The notes under the pieces: model-generated
Database searches by the model: none
What the model was told of the DNA's origin: nothing
The model's input: only the letters and a program-made list of their open reading frames with translations
Program-made: the position numbers and the translations under genes
Source of the DNA: Schlegelella_A sp036263655
GTDB lineage: Bacteria; Pseudomonadota; Gammaproteobacteria; Burkholderiales; Burkholderiaceae_C
DNA length: 64,000 bases
NCBI GenBank assembly: GCA_036263655.1
Contig: DATAGP010000013.1
Location: 1-64,000, forward strand
Reading direction: 5' to 3'
Part shown: positions 7,997-16,647 of the stretch, one piece after another
Layout: the number at the start of each line of letters is the position of its first letter
How positions within the stretch are numbered: position 1 is the first letter of the stretch

Positions 7997-9040
7997 ATGT
8001 TCGGCGCTGCCATTCCCCGTCTGTCCGCGCGGCTGTTGCCGCGACCGTCCGCACAACCCGCGAGAGCGTCCGGGACGGCGGCGCGCCCGAGCGCCGGCGC
8101 GGGCGACGGACCGGGCTGGCGGCAGCGCGACGAAGCCATCATGGGCACCTCGATCGAGGTCGAGCTCTGGAGCGAGTCGGCCGCGCAGGGCGAGGCGGCC
8201 ATCGACGCCGTGATGGCGGAGATGCGTCGCATCGACCGTGCCATGAGCCCGCACAAGGACGACTCCGAGCTGTCGCGGATCAACCGCGACGCGGAGCACG
8301 GGCCCGTCGCGCTGTCGGAGGAGATGTGCGCCTTGCTCGGCCGCGCGCAGGAGTTCGCGCGGCTCACCGACGGCGCCTTCGACATCACCTACGCGGCGGT
8401 CGGCCGCCTCTACGACTATCGGCGGCGCACGCGTCCCGATGCGGCGGCGCTGGAGCGCGCGCGTGCGGCGGTCGGCTGGCAGAAGCTCGAGCTCGACGCG
8501 CGCGCCGGCACCGTTCGCTTCGCTGTGCCGGGCATGTGCATCGACCTCGGCGGCTTCGCCAAGGGCCACGCCGTCGACAACGCCGCGGCCATCCTGCGCG
8601 GGCTCGACATCCGCCACGCCAACGTCGCGGCCGGCGGCGACAGCCGCGTCATCGGCGACCGGCGCGGCCGGCCGTGGACCATCGGCATCCGCGATCCGCG
8701 GCGCAGCGCCCGGGTCGTGGCCATGCTGCCACTCGAGGACGTGTCGGTGTCGACCTCGGGCGACTACGAGCGCTACTTCGACGAGCGCGGCGAGCGCTTC
8801 CATCACCTCATCGATCCGGCGACCGGCAAGTCGCCGGTGGGCGTGCACAGCGTCACCGTGCTCGGCGCCAACGGCCTGGTCACCGAGGCGCTGTCCAAGG
8901 CCGTGTTCGTGCAGGGCGTCGACAAGGGCATGGCCCTCGTCGAGGCGCAGCGCGGCGTCGACGCCGTCGTCGTCGACGCCGCCGGCCAGCTGCACCACTC
9001 GTCGGGCTTCTTCGCCCCGTCGAGCCGACCCGATCGATGA
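7997..9040 (+). CDS. apbE: FAD:protein FMN transferase (ApbE)
   Basis: A 347-residue protein. From about residue 49 it follows the ApbE domain: MGTSIEVELW, then a Mg/FAD site with the GGFAKGHAVDNAA motif, AAGGDSRVIG, STSGDYERYF and HHLIDPATG. ApbE attaches FMN covalently to a Ser or Thr of exported redox proteins. A TGA lies four codons upstream, so this is the longest frame. Residues 1-48 are Pro/Ala/Arg-rich and show no convincing signal peptide or lipobox, which is odd for an enzyme that normally works outside the cytoplasm. It is the first gene of a sixteen-gene run, 20 bp before the haem lipoprotein. Confidence 0.9.
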   Translation: MFGAAIPRLSARLLPRPSAQPARASGTAARPSAGAGDGPGWRQRDEAIMGTSIEVELWSESAAQGEAAIDAVMAEMRRIDRAMSPHKDDSELSRINRDAEHGPVALSEEMCALLGRAQEFARLTDGAFDITYAAVGRLYDYRRRTRPDAAALERARAAVGWQKLELDARAGTVRFAVPGMCIDLGGFAKGHAVDNAAAILRGLDIRHANVAAGGDSRVIGDRRGRPWTIGIRDPRRSARVVAMLPLEDVSVSTSGDYERYFDERGERFHHLIDPATGKSPVGVHSVTVLGANGLVTEALSKAVFVQGVDKGMALVEAQRGVDAVVVDAAGQLHHSSGFFAPSSRPDR

Positions 9041-9060
9041 CCACACCAGGGGAGACCGGA

Positions 9061-12054
9061 ATGGGCAAGCACCTGCGGATCGCGACGGGCATGGTCACGG
9101 CGCTCGGCGCGGCCGGCGCCCTCGTCGCCTGCGGCTCGGGCACGGGCAGCAGCGACACCCTGCTCGTCGCCGGCGACTTCCCGCTCGCCTACGTCAAGCG
9201 CGTCAACACGATGGGCATGAATCCCACCGACGGCACGCCCTTCGCGGCCGGCGGCGACCTCATGCTGCGCGAGAAGTCGTCGGCGAGCGCCGTCGAGCAC
9301 AACCTCACCGCCCGCTTCACGCAGGGCAACGGCGACGCCTCGGACCCCGAGGTCTCGTACGACGGCAAGAAGATCGTCTTCTCGATGCGGTGCCCGACGA
9401 CGAACACGTCGACGATCGGCGGCCAGCCGGCGTGCACCGGCGCCTGGAACATCTGGGAGTACGACACCACCGGCGCGACGCTGACGACCGGCACCTTCCG
9501 CCGCATCACCGCCTCGGCCGAGAGCGACGACGTCGATCCCGCCTACCTGCCGGCCGGCCGCGGCTTCGTGTTCTCGTCGAACCGGCAGACGAAGTCGAAG
9601 ACCAACCAGGCGACCGGCACCGTCTACCTCGGCCTCGACGAGTACGAGCGCGAGCGCGTCCTCAACCTGCACACGATGGACGCCGACGGCAGCGCGATCA
9701 CGCAGATCTCGGTCAATCAGAGCCACGACCGCAACCCGGTGGTGCGCCCGAACGGCGACATCATGTTCTCGCGCTGGGAGCACGTCGGGCCGCGCAACCG
9801 CTTCGCCATCTTCCGCAGCAAGCCGGACGGCACCGACATGTTCGTGCTCTACGGCGCGCAGAGCCCCGGCAACAGCTTCCTGCATCCGCGCGACATGGAC
9901 CCGACCGGCTCCTACGCCGGCTTCCTGTCCTCGTCGCTCATGTCGCTCTCGGGGACGCAGGAAGGCGGCTCGCTGATGTTCATCGACGCGGCCCGGTACT
10001 CCGAGCACAACACGCCGGCGAACCGCAGCGTCGCGCCGATGGGCGGCCAGGCCGAGGTCACCGACCGGCCGCTGAACCAGGGCCGCGGCCTGTCGATGTT
10101 CGGCCGCGTGACCTCGCCCTACCCGGTGTGGGACGGAACGAACCGGGTGCTCGTGGCCTTCCGGCCGTGCGAGGTCACGCGCAACGGCGTCGTCATCCCG
10201 TGCGTCAACCTCACCGCGGACGAGCGGGCACGCCTCGAGGACGACACGATGACGCGCGACCAGCGCGCTGCCGACGCGGTGCAGGACAACGTGCCCGCCT
10301 CCTACGCGATCTACATGTACGACCCCGGCCCGCAGACCTGGCTGATCGTCGCGGCCCCGCCGCCGGGCTTCATGTACACCGATCCGGTGGCGGTGCAGGC
10401 GCGTGCGGAGCCGGCCGCCATCGACCCGGCCGCCCCCGACGCCACCCTGGCCGCGCTCGGCAAGGCCCTGATCGAGGTGCGCAGCGTCTACGACACCGAC
10501 GGGCTCGAGCGGATGGGCGAGGGCATGCTGAGCGCCGTCGACCTGCCGGCCGGCTGCAGCGTCGGCATCGCCAAGCGCGCACCGCTCGACGCGATGGACA
10601 CGCGCGCGCAGGTCGCCGACCTCGTCCGCATGAAGGACCCGGCCGACGCCGCCTACGGCTGCGCGCCGGCGCGCTTCGTCCGCGCCACGCGCGCGGTCTC
10701 GCCGCCGGCAACGTCGATGGGCATGCGCGAGGCGATCGGCGAGACCGAGTTCGAGCAGCAGCAGATCCTCGGCTACGCCCCGGTCGAGCCCGACGGCTCG
10801 TTCAAGCTCGTGGTGCCGGCCGACGTGCCGCTCGCCTTCTCGATCCTCGACGCGAAGGGCCGCGGCATCCAGACGCACCTGAACTGGATCCAGGTCCGGC
10901 CGGGCGAGCGGCGCACCTGCGACGGCTGCCACAGCCCGCGCCGCGGCGCCGCCATCAACTCCGGCACGGTCGTCAACACCGTGCCCGCGGCGATCGTGCC
11001 GGCAATGGCCGGCGCCCATCTCTCGGGCGAGACGATGGCCGCCCTGCGCACCCGCCTCGACCCGACCGCCCTCGACCTGAAGCCCGACCTCGCCTTCACC
11101 GACGTCTGGGCCGACGCCTCGCGCCCGGGCGTGACCGCACGAGCGCCGATCGCCGTGCGCTACACCGGCAACGCCAACCCCGCCGACGACCTGGCGACGG
11201 CCGTGCCGAGCAACGGCTTCATCAACTACCCGACGCACATCGCGCCGATCTGGACCCGGGCGCGCGGCGTCGCCGGTGCGCAGACCTGCACCGGCTGCCA
11301 CGCCGACCCGGCCAGGCTCGACCTGCGGGCGACGACGGCGGGCACCGGCCGCGTCGTGTCGTACGAGGAGCTGATGCTCGGCGATCCGGTCATCGACGCG
11401 GCGACCGGCCAGCCCGTCACGCGCCTCGACGAAGGCGTGCCGATGGTCGTGCGCGGCCCGGCGCTGGTCGAGACCGGCGCCGGCGGCGCGGTCGGCATGG
11501 CGCGCTCGAGCCGGCTCACCGAGATCCTCTTCGGCGAGACGCTGAAGGCCGGGGCCGCCGCGCGCATCGCCCACCCGAGCCCGCCGGCGAGCGCGCCCAA
11601 CCACGCGACGATGCTCAACGCCGCGGAGCGCCGCCTGGTCACCGAATGGATGGACCTCGGCGGCCAGTACGTCAACAACCCCGCCGACGGCAACGTGCGG
11701 CCGGTGACGACGCTCAGCCAGGCGAGCTTCACGGCCCAGGTGCTGCCCGTGCTGCAGGCCAGCTGCGCCACTGGCTGCCACGCGCCGGGCGGGACCGGGC
11801 CGACCCCTTCGACGCCGCCGGACTTCCGCCGCAACCGCTTCATCCTCACCGGCAGCGCCGAGGGCGACTTCAACGCCACCCTGGCGATGATCTCCAACAC
11901 CTGCATGCCGGCGAGCAACTACCTGCTCAGCCGGCCGTCGACGACCCCGCATCCGGCCGGCGCGCTCGGGCAGGTCCGCGCCGTCCTGCCGATGGGCAGC
12001 GCCGGCTACACCACCATCGCCAACTGGATCTCGACCGGATGCCCCACACCCTGA
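9061..12054 (+). CDS. Haem-motif lipoprotein with TolB-like propeller, HzsA-related
   Basis: A 997-residue predicted lipoprotein (lipobox LVAC, Cys24). Residues 95-350 contain TolB/PD40-type blades (PEVSYDGKKIVFSM, DADGSAITQIS, FRSKPDGTDMFVLY), and the layout resembles hydrazine-synthase alpha-like (HzsA-related) proteins. Three c-type haem attachment motifs lie in the C-terminal half: CDGCH at 620-624, CTGCH at 743-747 and an atypical CATGCH at 902-907. Residues 136-143 read TTGATLTT, close to the Ser/Thr-Gly-Ala-Thr motif modified by ApbE, whose gene is adjacent. I infer a periplasm- or surface-exposed electron-transfer lipoprotein; hydrazine chemistry is not implied. The next gene overlaps its end by 16 bp. 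Confidence 0.75.
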   Translation: MGKHLRIATGMVTALGAAGALVACGSGTGSSDTLLVAGDFPLAYVKRVNTMGMNPTDGTPFAAGGDLMLREKSSASAVEHNLTARFTQGNGDASDPEVSYDGKKIVFSMRCPTTNTSTIGGQPACTGAWNIWEYDTTGATLTTGTFRRITASAESDDVDPAYLPAGRGFVFSSNRQTKSKTNQATGTVYLGLDEYERERVLNLHTMDADGSAITQISVNQSHDRNPVVRPNGDIMFSRWEHVGPRNRFAIFRSKPDGTDMFVLYGAQSPGNSFLHPRDMDPTGSYAGFLSSSLMSLSGTQEGGSLMFIDAARYSEHNTPANRSVAPMGGQAEVTDRPLNQGRGLSMFGRVTSPYPVWDGTNRVLVAFRPCEVTRNGVVIPCVNLTADERARLEDDTMTRDQRAADAVQDNVPASYAIYMYDPGPQTWLIVAAPPPGFMYTDPVAVQARAEPAAIDPAAPDATLAALGKALIEVRSVYDTDGLERMGEGMLSAVDLPAGCSVGIAKRAPLDAMDTRAQVADLVRMKDPADAAYGCAPARFVRATRAVSPPATSMGMREAIGETEFEQQQILGYAPVEPDGSFKLVVPADVPLAFSILDAKGRGIQTHLNWIQVRPGERRTCDGCHSPRRGAAINSGTVVNTVPAAIVPAMAGAHLSGETMAALRTRLDPTALDLKPDLAFTDVWADASRPGVTARAPIAVRYTGNANPADDLATAVPSNGFINYPTHIAPIWTRARGVAGAQTCTGCHADPARLDLRATTAGTGRVVSYEELMLGDPVIDAATGQPVTRLDEGVPMVVRGPALVETGAGGAVGMARSSRLTEILFGETLKAGAAARIAHPSPPASAPNHATMLNAAERRLVTEWMDLGGQYVNNPADGNVRPVTTLSQASFTAQVLPVLQASCATGCHAPGGTGPTPSTPPDFRRNRFILTGSAEGDFNATLAMISNTCMPASNYLLSRPSTTPHPAGALGQVRAVLPMGSAGYTTIANWISTGCPTP

Positions 12055-12671
12055 CGTGGGCGGGCCGCCGAGCCGGCGCTGCCGCTTCCCTGCTCTGCGG
12101 CCTGGCGCTCGCCTCGTGTGGCGGCGGCAGCGGCTCGAACCCCTTCGACAACCCGGCGGACGTCAAGAACCCGGCGTCGAGCGGCGGCCAGGAGCTCTCG
12201 TTCGCGTACTTCCAGCGCTGCGTGTACCCGATCTTCCTGGCCGAGCTGCCGGTCCGGCAGGGCTCTGCCACCTCGGTCAACACCTGCGCCTCGTCGGGCT
12301 GCCACCACAACGTGCAGGGCACCGGCGGCGCGTTCCGGGTCGTGCCGAACGCCACGCCGGTCGATCTCGCCAACGCCGCGAACACGGCCGACGTCGTGCG
12401 CGCCACCGACATGTACCGCAACTTCTATTCGGCGCAGGCCGCCGCCATCGTCGGCGCGGCGACGCAGAGCCGGCTCCTCACCAAGCCGCTGGTGCAAGGC
12501 GTGCTGCACGGCGGCGGCGTGGTGTTCGAGAGCAGCGACGACCCGAATGCGAGGATCCTCGCCTACTGGATCGGCCATCCGATGCCTGCCGGGCAGGACG
12601 AGTTCAGCTCCGCCGGGGCCAACCTGTTCACGCCCGCCGACGCGACCACCGGCGCGTGCAACAGCCAATGA
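12039..12671 (+). CDS. Lipoprotein with a CX4CH haem-like motif
   Basis: A 210-residue predicted lipoprotein (ALASCGGG, Cys27). The mature part has FAYFQRCVYPIF and then CASSGCHH at residues 83-90, a CX4CH arrangement. CX4CH binds haem in cytochromes c3 but is unusual in a single-haem lipoprotein. The pattern of an early Cys followed by a haem-like motif mimics the C-terminal segment of the preceding protein (LPVLQASCATGCH). The two genes overlap by 16 bp and are likely partners. Start and stop both overlap neighbours (ATGA with the next gene), arguing for translational coupling. No named family is recognised. Confidence 0.65.
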   Translation: MPHTLTWAGRRAGAAASLLCGLALASCGGGSGSNPFDNPADVKNPASSGGQELSFAYFQRCVYPIFLAELPVRQGSATSVNTCASSGCHHNVQGTGGAFRVVPNATPVDLANAANTADVVRATDMYRNFYSAQAAAIVGAATQSRLLTKPLVQGVLHGGGVVFESSDDPNARILAYWIGHPMPAGQDEFSSAGANLFTPADATTGACNSQ

Positions 12672-13504
12672 GGACGCACACCTCGTTCGCCGCGGCCGTG
12701 CTCGCGGCCTGGCTCGCGACGGGCGCCGGCGTGGCGGCGCAGACCTCGGCGCCGGCCCCGGCCGCGGCCGCGTCCCCGGCGCCGACCCCGACGACCGCGC
12801 CGATTCCGGAGCGCGAGCGGCCCGCGAACCCGCGGGCCGACCGCGTCGTCATCGCCGACCCGTTCATCGAGCTGCGCACCGGACCCGGGCGCGGCTACCC
12901 GGTCTTCTTCGTCGCCGGCCGCGGCGAGCAGATCGACATCGAGCTGCGCCACACCGACTGGTTCCGCGTCCGCACCGCCGGCGACAAGGTCGGCTGGGTG
13001 CACCGGCGCCAGCTCGACTCGACGCTCACCGCCTCCGGCGAGCAGAAGCGCTTCCGCGACGTCCTCATCGACGACTACCTGAGCCGCAAGGTCCAGCTCG
13101 GCGGCGCCTACGGCCGCTTCAAGCGCGAGCCGATGCTGAAGGTGCACGGCAGCTACCGGGTCTCGGAGACGCTGCACGTCGAGGGCACGCTCGGCCAGGT
13201 GCAGGGCGTCTTCTCCGGCACCGACTTCTGGCACCTCAACCTGATGGCCGAGCCGTGGAGCGACCGGCGCTTCTCGCCCTTCGTCGGCATCGGCGTCGGC
13301 CGCTTCCGCAACTTCCCCAACCTGAGCCTGGTCGGCGCGGAGACGACCAGCGCCAACCTCGCCAACGCGGCCATCGGCGTGCGTTATTACCTGACCGACC
13401 GCTTCGTGCTGCGCGCCGACTATTCGCTCTTCACCGTCTTCGTCGATGACTCGAGGACCACCGAGTACCGCGCCTGGACTGCAGGCGTCTCGTTCTTCTT
13501 CTAG
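12668..13504 (+). CDS. SH3-domain outer-membrane beta-barrel protein
   Basis: A 278-residue secreted protein: signal peptide 1-25, then a Pro/Ala-rich linker. An SH3b-like domain follows at about 56-115 (IELRTGPGRGYPVFF, then DWFRVRTAGDKVGWVHRRQL). From about 135 there are alternating-hydrophobic strands of an outer-membrane barrel ending GVSFFF. SH3b modules often bind peptidoglycan, so this could tie the barrel to the cell wall. Barrels of this type accompany Glt-like and TolQR-like clusters in deltaproteobacteria. It is coupled to the previous gene by an ATGA overlap. Confidence 0.7.
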   Translation: MRTHTSFAAAVLAAWLATGAGVAAQTSAPAPAAAASPAPTPTTAPIPERERPANPRADRVVIADPFIELRTGPGRGYPVFFVAGRGEQIDIELRHTDWFRVRTAGDKVGWVHRRQLDSTLTASGEQKRFRDVLIDDYLSRKVQLGGAYGRFKREPMLKVHGSYRVSETLHVEGTLGQVQGVFSGTDFWHLNLMAEPWSDRRFSPFVGIGVGRFRNFPNLSLVGAETTSANLANAAIGVRYYLTDRFVLRADYSLFTVFVDDSRTTEYRAWTAGVSFFF

Positions 13505-13529
13505 TCGCCCTGGCGACGAACCCCACACC

Positions 13530-14180
13530 ATGACCCTCCCACTCCTGCGCTCCTGCCTCGCCGTCGCCGGCGCCTTCCTCGCCCCCGCCGCCCTGGCGCA
13601 GACGACACCGGCGCCGCGCCCCGCCGGCGAGCCGATCGTCGTGCCGCAGGTCGATCGCCGCGACGTGCGCGTGCCGAGGTACCCGTCGAACGACGTCGAG
13701 ATCGGAACCTACGTCGGCAGCTACGCGACCGAGAACTTCGGCACCAGCCTGGTCTACGGCGTGCGCCTCGGCTACCACGTCAGCGAGGACTTCTTCGTCC
13801 AGGGCGTGTACGCACAGACGAAGGTCAGCGACGAGGCGTTCCGCCAGATCCTGCCCGGCGGCGTGTTCGCCGGCGCGAGCAACAGGCTGAACTACTACAA
13901 CCTCTCGGTCGGCTACAACATCCTGCCCGGCGAGGTGTTCCTGTTCTCGAGCCGGGCCCGGCCGTCGCAGTTCTACGTGATCGGCGGCGTCGGCAGCACG
14001 AAGTTCGTCAACCAGCGCAAGTCGACCTACAACTTCGGCGTCGGCTTCAAGGTCTTCCTCACCGACTGGGCCTCGCTGCAGGTCGACCTGCGCGACCACA
14101 TCTACTCGGTGGACCTGCTCGGGCGGCGCGAGAACACGCAGAACCTCGAGCTGACCGGCGGCCTCGCCTTCTACTTCTGA
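13530..14180 (+). CDS. Outer-membrane beta-barrel protein
   Basis: A 216-residue protein with a signal peptide (cleavage near ALAQ, residue 24), a short periplasmic stretch, then a barrel. Aromatic-alternating strands begin at NDVEIGTYVGSYATENFG and end GLAFYF, with the C-terminal Phe needed for BAM-dependent insertion. It resembles the 'outer membrane beta-barrel domain' proteins found in myxobacterial gliding clusters and related operons. It probably works with the preceding SH3-barrel protein, because both lie between the haem lipoproteins and the thioredoxin gene. Confidence 0.7.
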   Translation: MTLPLLRSCLAVAGAFLAPAALAQTTPAPRPAGEPIVVPQVDRRDVRVPRYPSNDVEIGTYVGSYATENFGTSLVYGVRLGYHVSEDFFVQGVYAQTKVSDEAFRQILPGGVFAGASNRLNYYNLSVGYNILPGEVFLFSSRARPSQFYVIGGVGSTKFVNQRKSTYNFGVGFKVFLTDWASLQVDLRDHIYSVDLLGRRENTQNLELTGGLAFYF

Positions 14181-14191
14181 GCGGAGCCGAC

Positions 14192-14689
14192 ATGCGCCGA
14201 CTTCCCCTTCGCTGCGTGGTCCTCGCCCTCGCGCTCGCCGCGTCCACGATCGCGTCGGGCGCGATCGCGCCGCAGTCGTCGGCACCCGACTTCACCTTGC
14301 GCACCATGGAAGGCCCGAACCTGCGCCTCAAGGAGCAGCGCGGCCGCGTCGTCATGGTCAATTTCTGGGCGACCTGGTGCGGCCCGTGCCGCCAGGAGAT
14401 GCCGCAGCTCGAGCGGCTGCACCGCAAGTACAAGTCGACCGGCCTGGTGCTCCTCGGCGTCAACGTCGACGACGACCCGAAGAAGGCCGCCGAGGTGGCG
14501 GCCAAGCTCGGCGTCAGCTTCCCCATGCTCTACGACACCGACAAGGCGGTGAGCAAGCTCTACGACCTGGCGACGATGCCCTCGACGGTGCTCATCGACC
14601 GCGACGGCACCGTCCGCTACGTGCACCGCGGCTACTTCGCCGGCTACGAGGAGAACTACGAGAAGCAGATCCGGGAGCTGCTCAAGTGA
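14192..14689 (+). CDS. TlpA-family periplasmic thiol:disulfide oxidoreductase
   Basis: A 165-residue thioredoxin-fold protein with an N-terminal signal peptide (about residues 1-24). Its active site ATWCGPC holds C63 and C66, and the cis-Pro loop is in ATMPSTVLID. The TlpA/ResA-type redox-active pair commonly reduces apocytochrome CXXCH cysteines before haem attachment. That role would suit the two haem-motif lipoproteins upstream. The stop overlaps the start of the DUF4266 gene (GTGA). TlpA, DUF4266 and DUF3570 genes recur together in other bacteria, as far as I recall. Confidence 0.88.
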   Translation: MRRLPLRCVVLALALAASTIASGAIAPQSSAPDFTLRTMEGPNLRLKEQRGRVVMVNFWATWCGPCRQEMPQLERLHRKYKSTGLVLLGVNVDDDPKKAAEVAAKLGVSFPMLYDTDKAVSKLYDLATMPSTVLIDRDGTVRYVHRGYFAGYEENYEKQIRELLK

Positions 14690-14925
14690 GCGGATCGCTG
14701 CAGCGCTGCGTCGCCGGCGCCCTCGCCGCTGCCGCGCTGCTGCTCTCGGGCGGCTGCGCGATCCAGCCCTGGGTCAAGCCCTACGAACGCGAGCGCCTGG
14801 CCGATCCGATCATGAGCCTGTCGCGCGGCTCGCTCGCCGAGAAGCACCGCGAGCACGTGCGCGACGTGCGCGAGGGCTCGCGCGGCGCCACCGGCGTGCA
14901 GGGAGGCGGCTGTGGCTGCAACTGA
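14686..14925 (+). CDS. DUF4266 small lipoprotein
   Basis: A 79-residue predicted lipoprotein using a GTG start that overlaps the TlpA stop. The lipobox is SGGC at about residues 22-25. The mature part reads AIQPWVKPYERERLADPIM and ends GGGCGCN, the hallmark of DUF4266. The two terminal cysteines are conserved in the family and may bind a metal or be redox partners for the adjacent TlpA protein, but no activity is known. It overlaps the DUF3570 gene by 14 bp. Confidence 0.85.
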   Translation: MSGSLQRCVAGALAAAALLLSGGCAIQPWVKPYERERLADPIMSLSRGSLAEKHREHVRDVREGSRGATGVQGGGCGCN

Positions 14926-16021
14926 GCGCGGCGCCGGCGGCCGCCTCCTCGCCCTCATCGGCGGCGTCGTCGGCAGCCTGTTCGCGCCGGGAGCGCGCGC
15001 CGTCGACCTGCCGGCCGACCGCGCCGAGGCGCTGTTCCACGGCTACAGCGGCGGCGGCGTCAACGCCTACGGGCCGGCCCTGCTGGTGCGCAAGTCGATC
15101 GCCGACAAGGTCTCGATCGGCGCCTCGTACTACCTCGACGCGGTGAGCAACGCCTCGATCGACGTCGTGACGACCGCCAGCAAGTACCGCGAGACCCGGC
15201 ACGAGTACGGCCTGTCGGCCGACTACGTGTATCGCGACTCGACGATCTCGATCTCGGGATCGACCAGCCGCGAGCCCGACTACACCGCCAGCGCCGCCTC
15301 GATCGACCTCGCCCAGGAGGTGTTCGGCGGCATGAGCACGGTCTCGCTCGGCTTCTCGCGCGGCGCCGACGACGTGAGGAAGAAGAACTCGCCCGAGTTC
15401 GCCGACAGCGCCAAGCACTGGCGCTACCGGCTCGGCCTGACGCAGATCCTGACGCCGCGCTGGATCGCCAGCGCCAACCTCGAGGTGCTCGCCGACGAGG
15501 GCTTCCTCGGCAGCCCGTACCGGGTCGCGCGCGTGTTCGGCGCCGCCGTGCCGGAGCGCACGCCGCGCACCCGGTCGGCGCGCGCCATCAAGCTGCGCCT
15601 GCTCGGCGATCTGGGCTCGCGCGACGCGATCCACGCCGACTACCGCTACTACTACGACACGTGGGCGATCCGGTCGCACACCGCCGAGATCGGCTACAGC
15701 CGCTACGTCGGCGGCAGCTGGCTCGCCGAAGGGTTCCTGCGCTACTACACGCAAGGCAAGGCCAGCTTCTACAGCGACAACGCGGCGGTCGAGACGACCT
15801 ACGTGTCGCGCAACCGGCAGCTCGGCAGCTACAGCAACGTCGGCGGCGGCGGCCGCGTCAGCTACTCGCTGGGCAAGCTCCGCGGCCGCTTCGACACCAA
15901 GCTGGTCGGTGCCTACGAATACAACCACTTCAGCTTCAGCGACTTCACCGACATCCGCACCGGCGCCGCGTACCGCTACGGCGCGAGCATCTTCCAGCTC
16001 TACCTGTCGGCGACCTTCTGA
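14912..16021 (+). CDS. DUF3570 outer-membrane beta-barrel protein
   Basis: A 369-residue barrel protein with a signal peptide (to about residue 30, GARA). The mature protein opens with the DUF3570 features ALFHGYSGGGVNAYGPALLV and ISIGASYYLDAVSNASIDVV-like strands, includes YVYRDSTISI and SREPDY, and ends LYLSATF. It is predicted to sit in the outer membrane. DUF3570 proteins are regularly encoded with DUF4266 and TlpA proteins and often near apbE, all of which are present here. Function is unknown; an outer-membrane conduit or scaffold for redox lipoproteins is a reasonable guess. Confidence 0.85.
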   Translation: MAATERGAGGRLLALIGGVVGSLFAPGARAVDLPADRAEALFHGYSGGGVNAYGPALLVRKSIADKVSIGASYYLDAVSNASIDVVTTASKYRETRHEYGLSADYVYRDSTISISGSTSREPDYTASAASIDLAQEVFGGMSTVSLGFSRGADDVRKKNSPEFADSAKHWRYRLGLTQILTPRWIASANLEVLADEGFLGSPYRVARVFGAAVPERTPRTRSARAIKLRLLGDLGSRDAIHADYRYYYDTWAIRSHTAEIGYSRYVGGSWLAEGFLRYYTQGKASFYSDNAAVETTYVSRNRQLGSYSNVGGGGRVSYSLGKLRGRFDTKLVGAYEYNHFSFSDFTDIRTGAAYRYGASIFQLYLSATF

Positions 16022-16034
16022 CCGGGACTCGACC

Positions 16035-16637
16035 ATGCGACTGCATCGCCCTCTCCTCGCCGCGATCCTGACCCTGGCCACGTTCGCTGCGGCGGCGCAG
16101 CAGCCGACCGTGGCGCCTGCGGCCCCGGCGGGCGCCACCGCACCGGCAGCGGCGGCCAGCGTGCCCGCTGTGACCGCGAGCCCGCCCGTGGCCGCGACCC
16201 TCGACGGCCGCGTCCAGGACGTGAAGAGCGAGGTCATCAAGCTCAACCGCGACCTGCTCGTCCTCGAGGAGGAGCTGCTCTTCCCGGCCAACACGCAGGT
16301 GGCGCTGTTCGTGTCGATGGACGTCGGCAAGATGTTCGAGCTCGACTCGGTGCAGATCAAGCTCGACGACAAGCTGGTCGCCAACTACCTCTACACGCCG
16401 CTCGAGGTGCAGGCGCTGCATCGCGGCGGCGTGCAGCGCGTCTGGGTCGGCAACCTCAAGGCCGGCGAGCACGAGATCGTCGCCTTCTTCACCGGCAAGG
16501 GTCCGCACGACCGCGACTACAGGCGCGGCGCCACCCTGAAGTTCGACAAGTCGACCGAGGCCAAGTACATCGAGCTGCGCATCCGCGACTCGATGGGCAA
16601 GCTGCAGCCCGAGTTCGACGTCAAGCTCTGGCAATAG
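16035..16637 (+). CDS. Periplasmic hypothetical protein with helical region
   Basis: A 200-residue exported protein: signal peptide 1-21, then an Ala/Pro-rich linker to about 53. A helical stretch follows (GRVQDVKSEVIKLNRDLLVLEEELL, residues 58-82), and the C-terminal half looks like an Ig-like beta-sandwich (ALFVSMDVGKMFELDSV, GEHEIVAFFTGKG). I do not recognise a named family. The tight spacing (13 bp after DUF3570, 10 bp before the next gene) places it in the same operon. A chaperone or adaptor for the outer-membrane complex is possible but unproven. Confidence 0.6.
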   Translation: MRLHRPLLAAILTLATFAAAAQQPTVAPAAPAGATAPAAAASVPAVTASPPVAATLDGRVQDVKSEVIKLNRDLLVLEEELLFPANTQVALFVSMDVGKMFELDSVQIKLDDKLVANYLYTPLEVQALHRGGVQRVWVGNLKAGEHEIVAFFTGKGPHDRDYRRGATLKFDKSTEAKYIELRIRDSMGKLQPEFDVKLWQ

Positions 16638-16647
16638 GCGACGCGCC

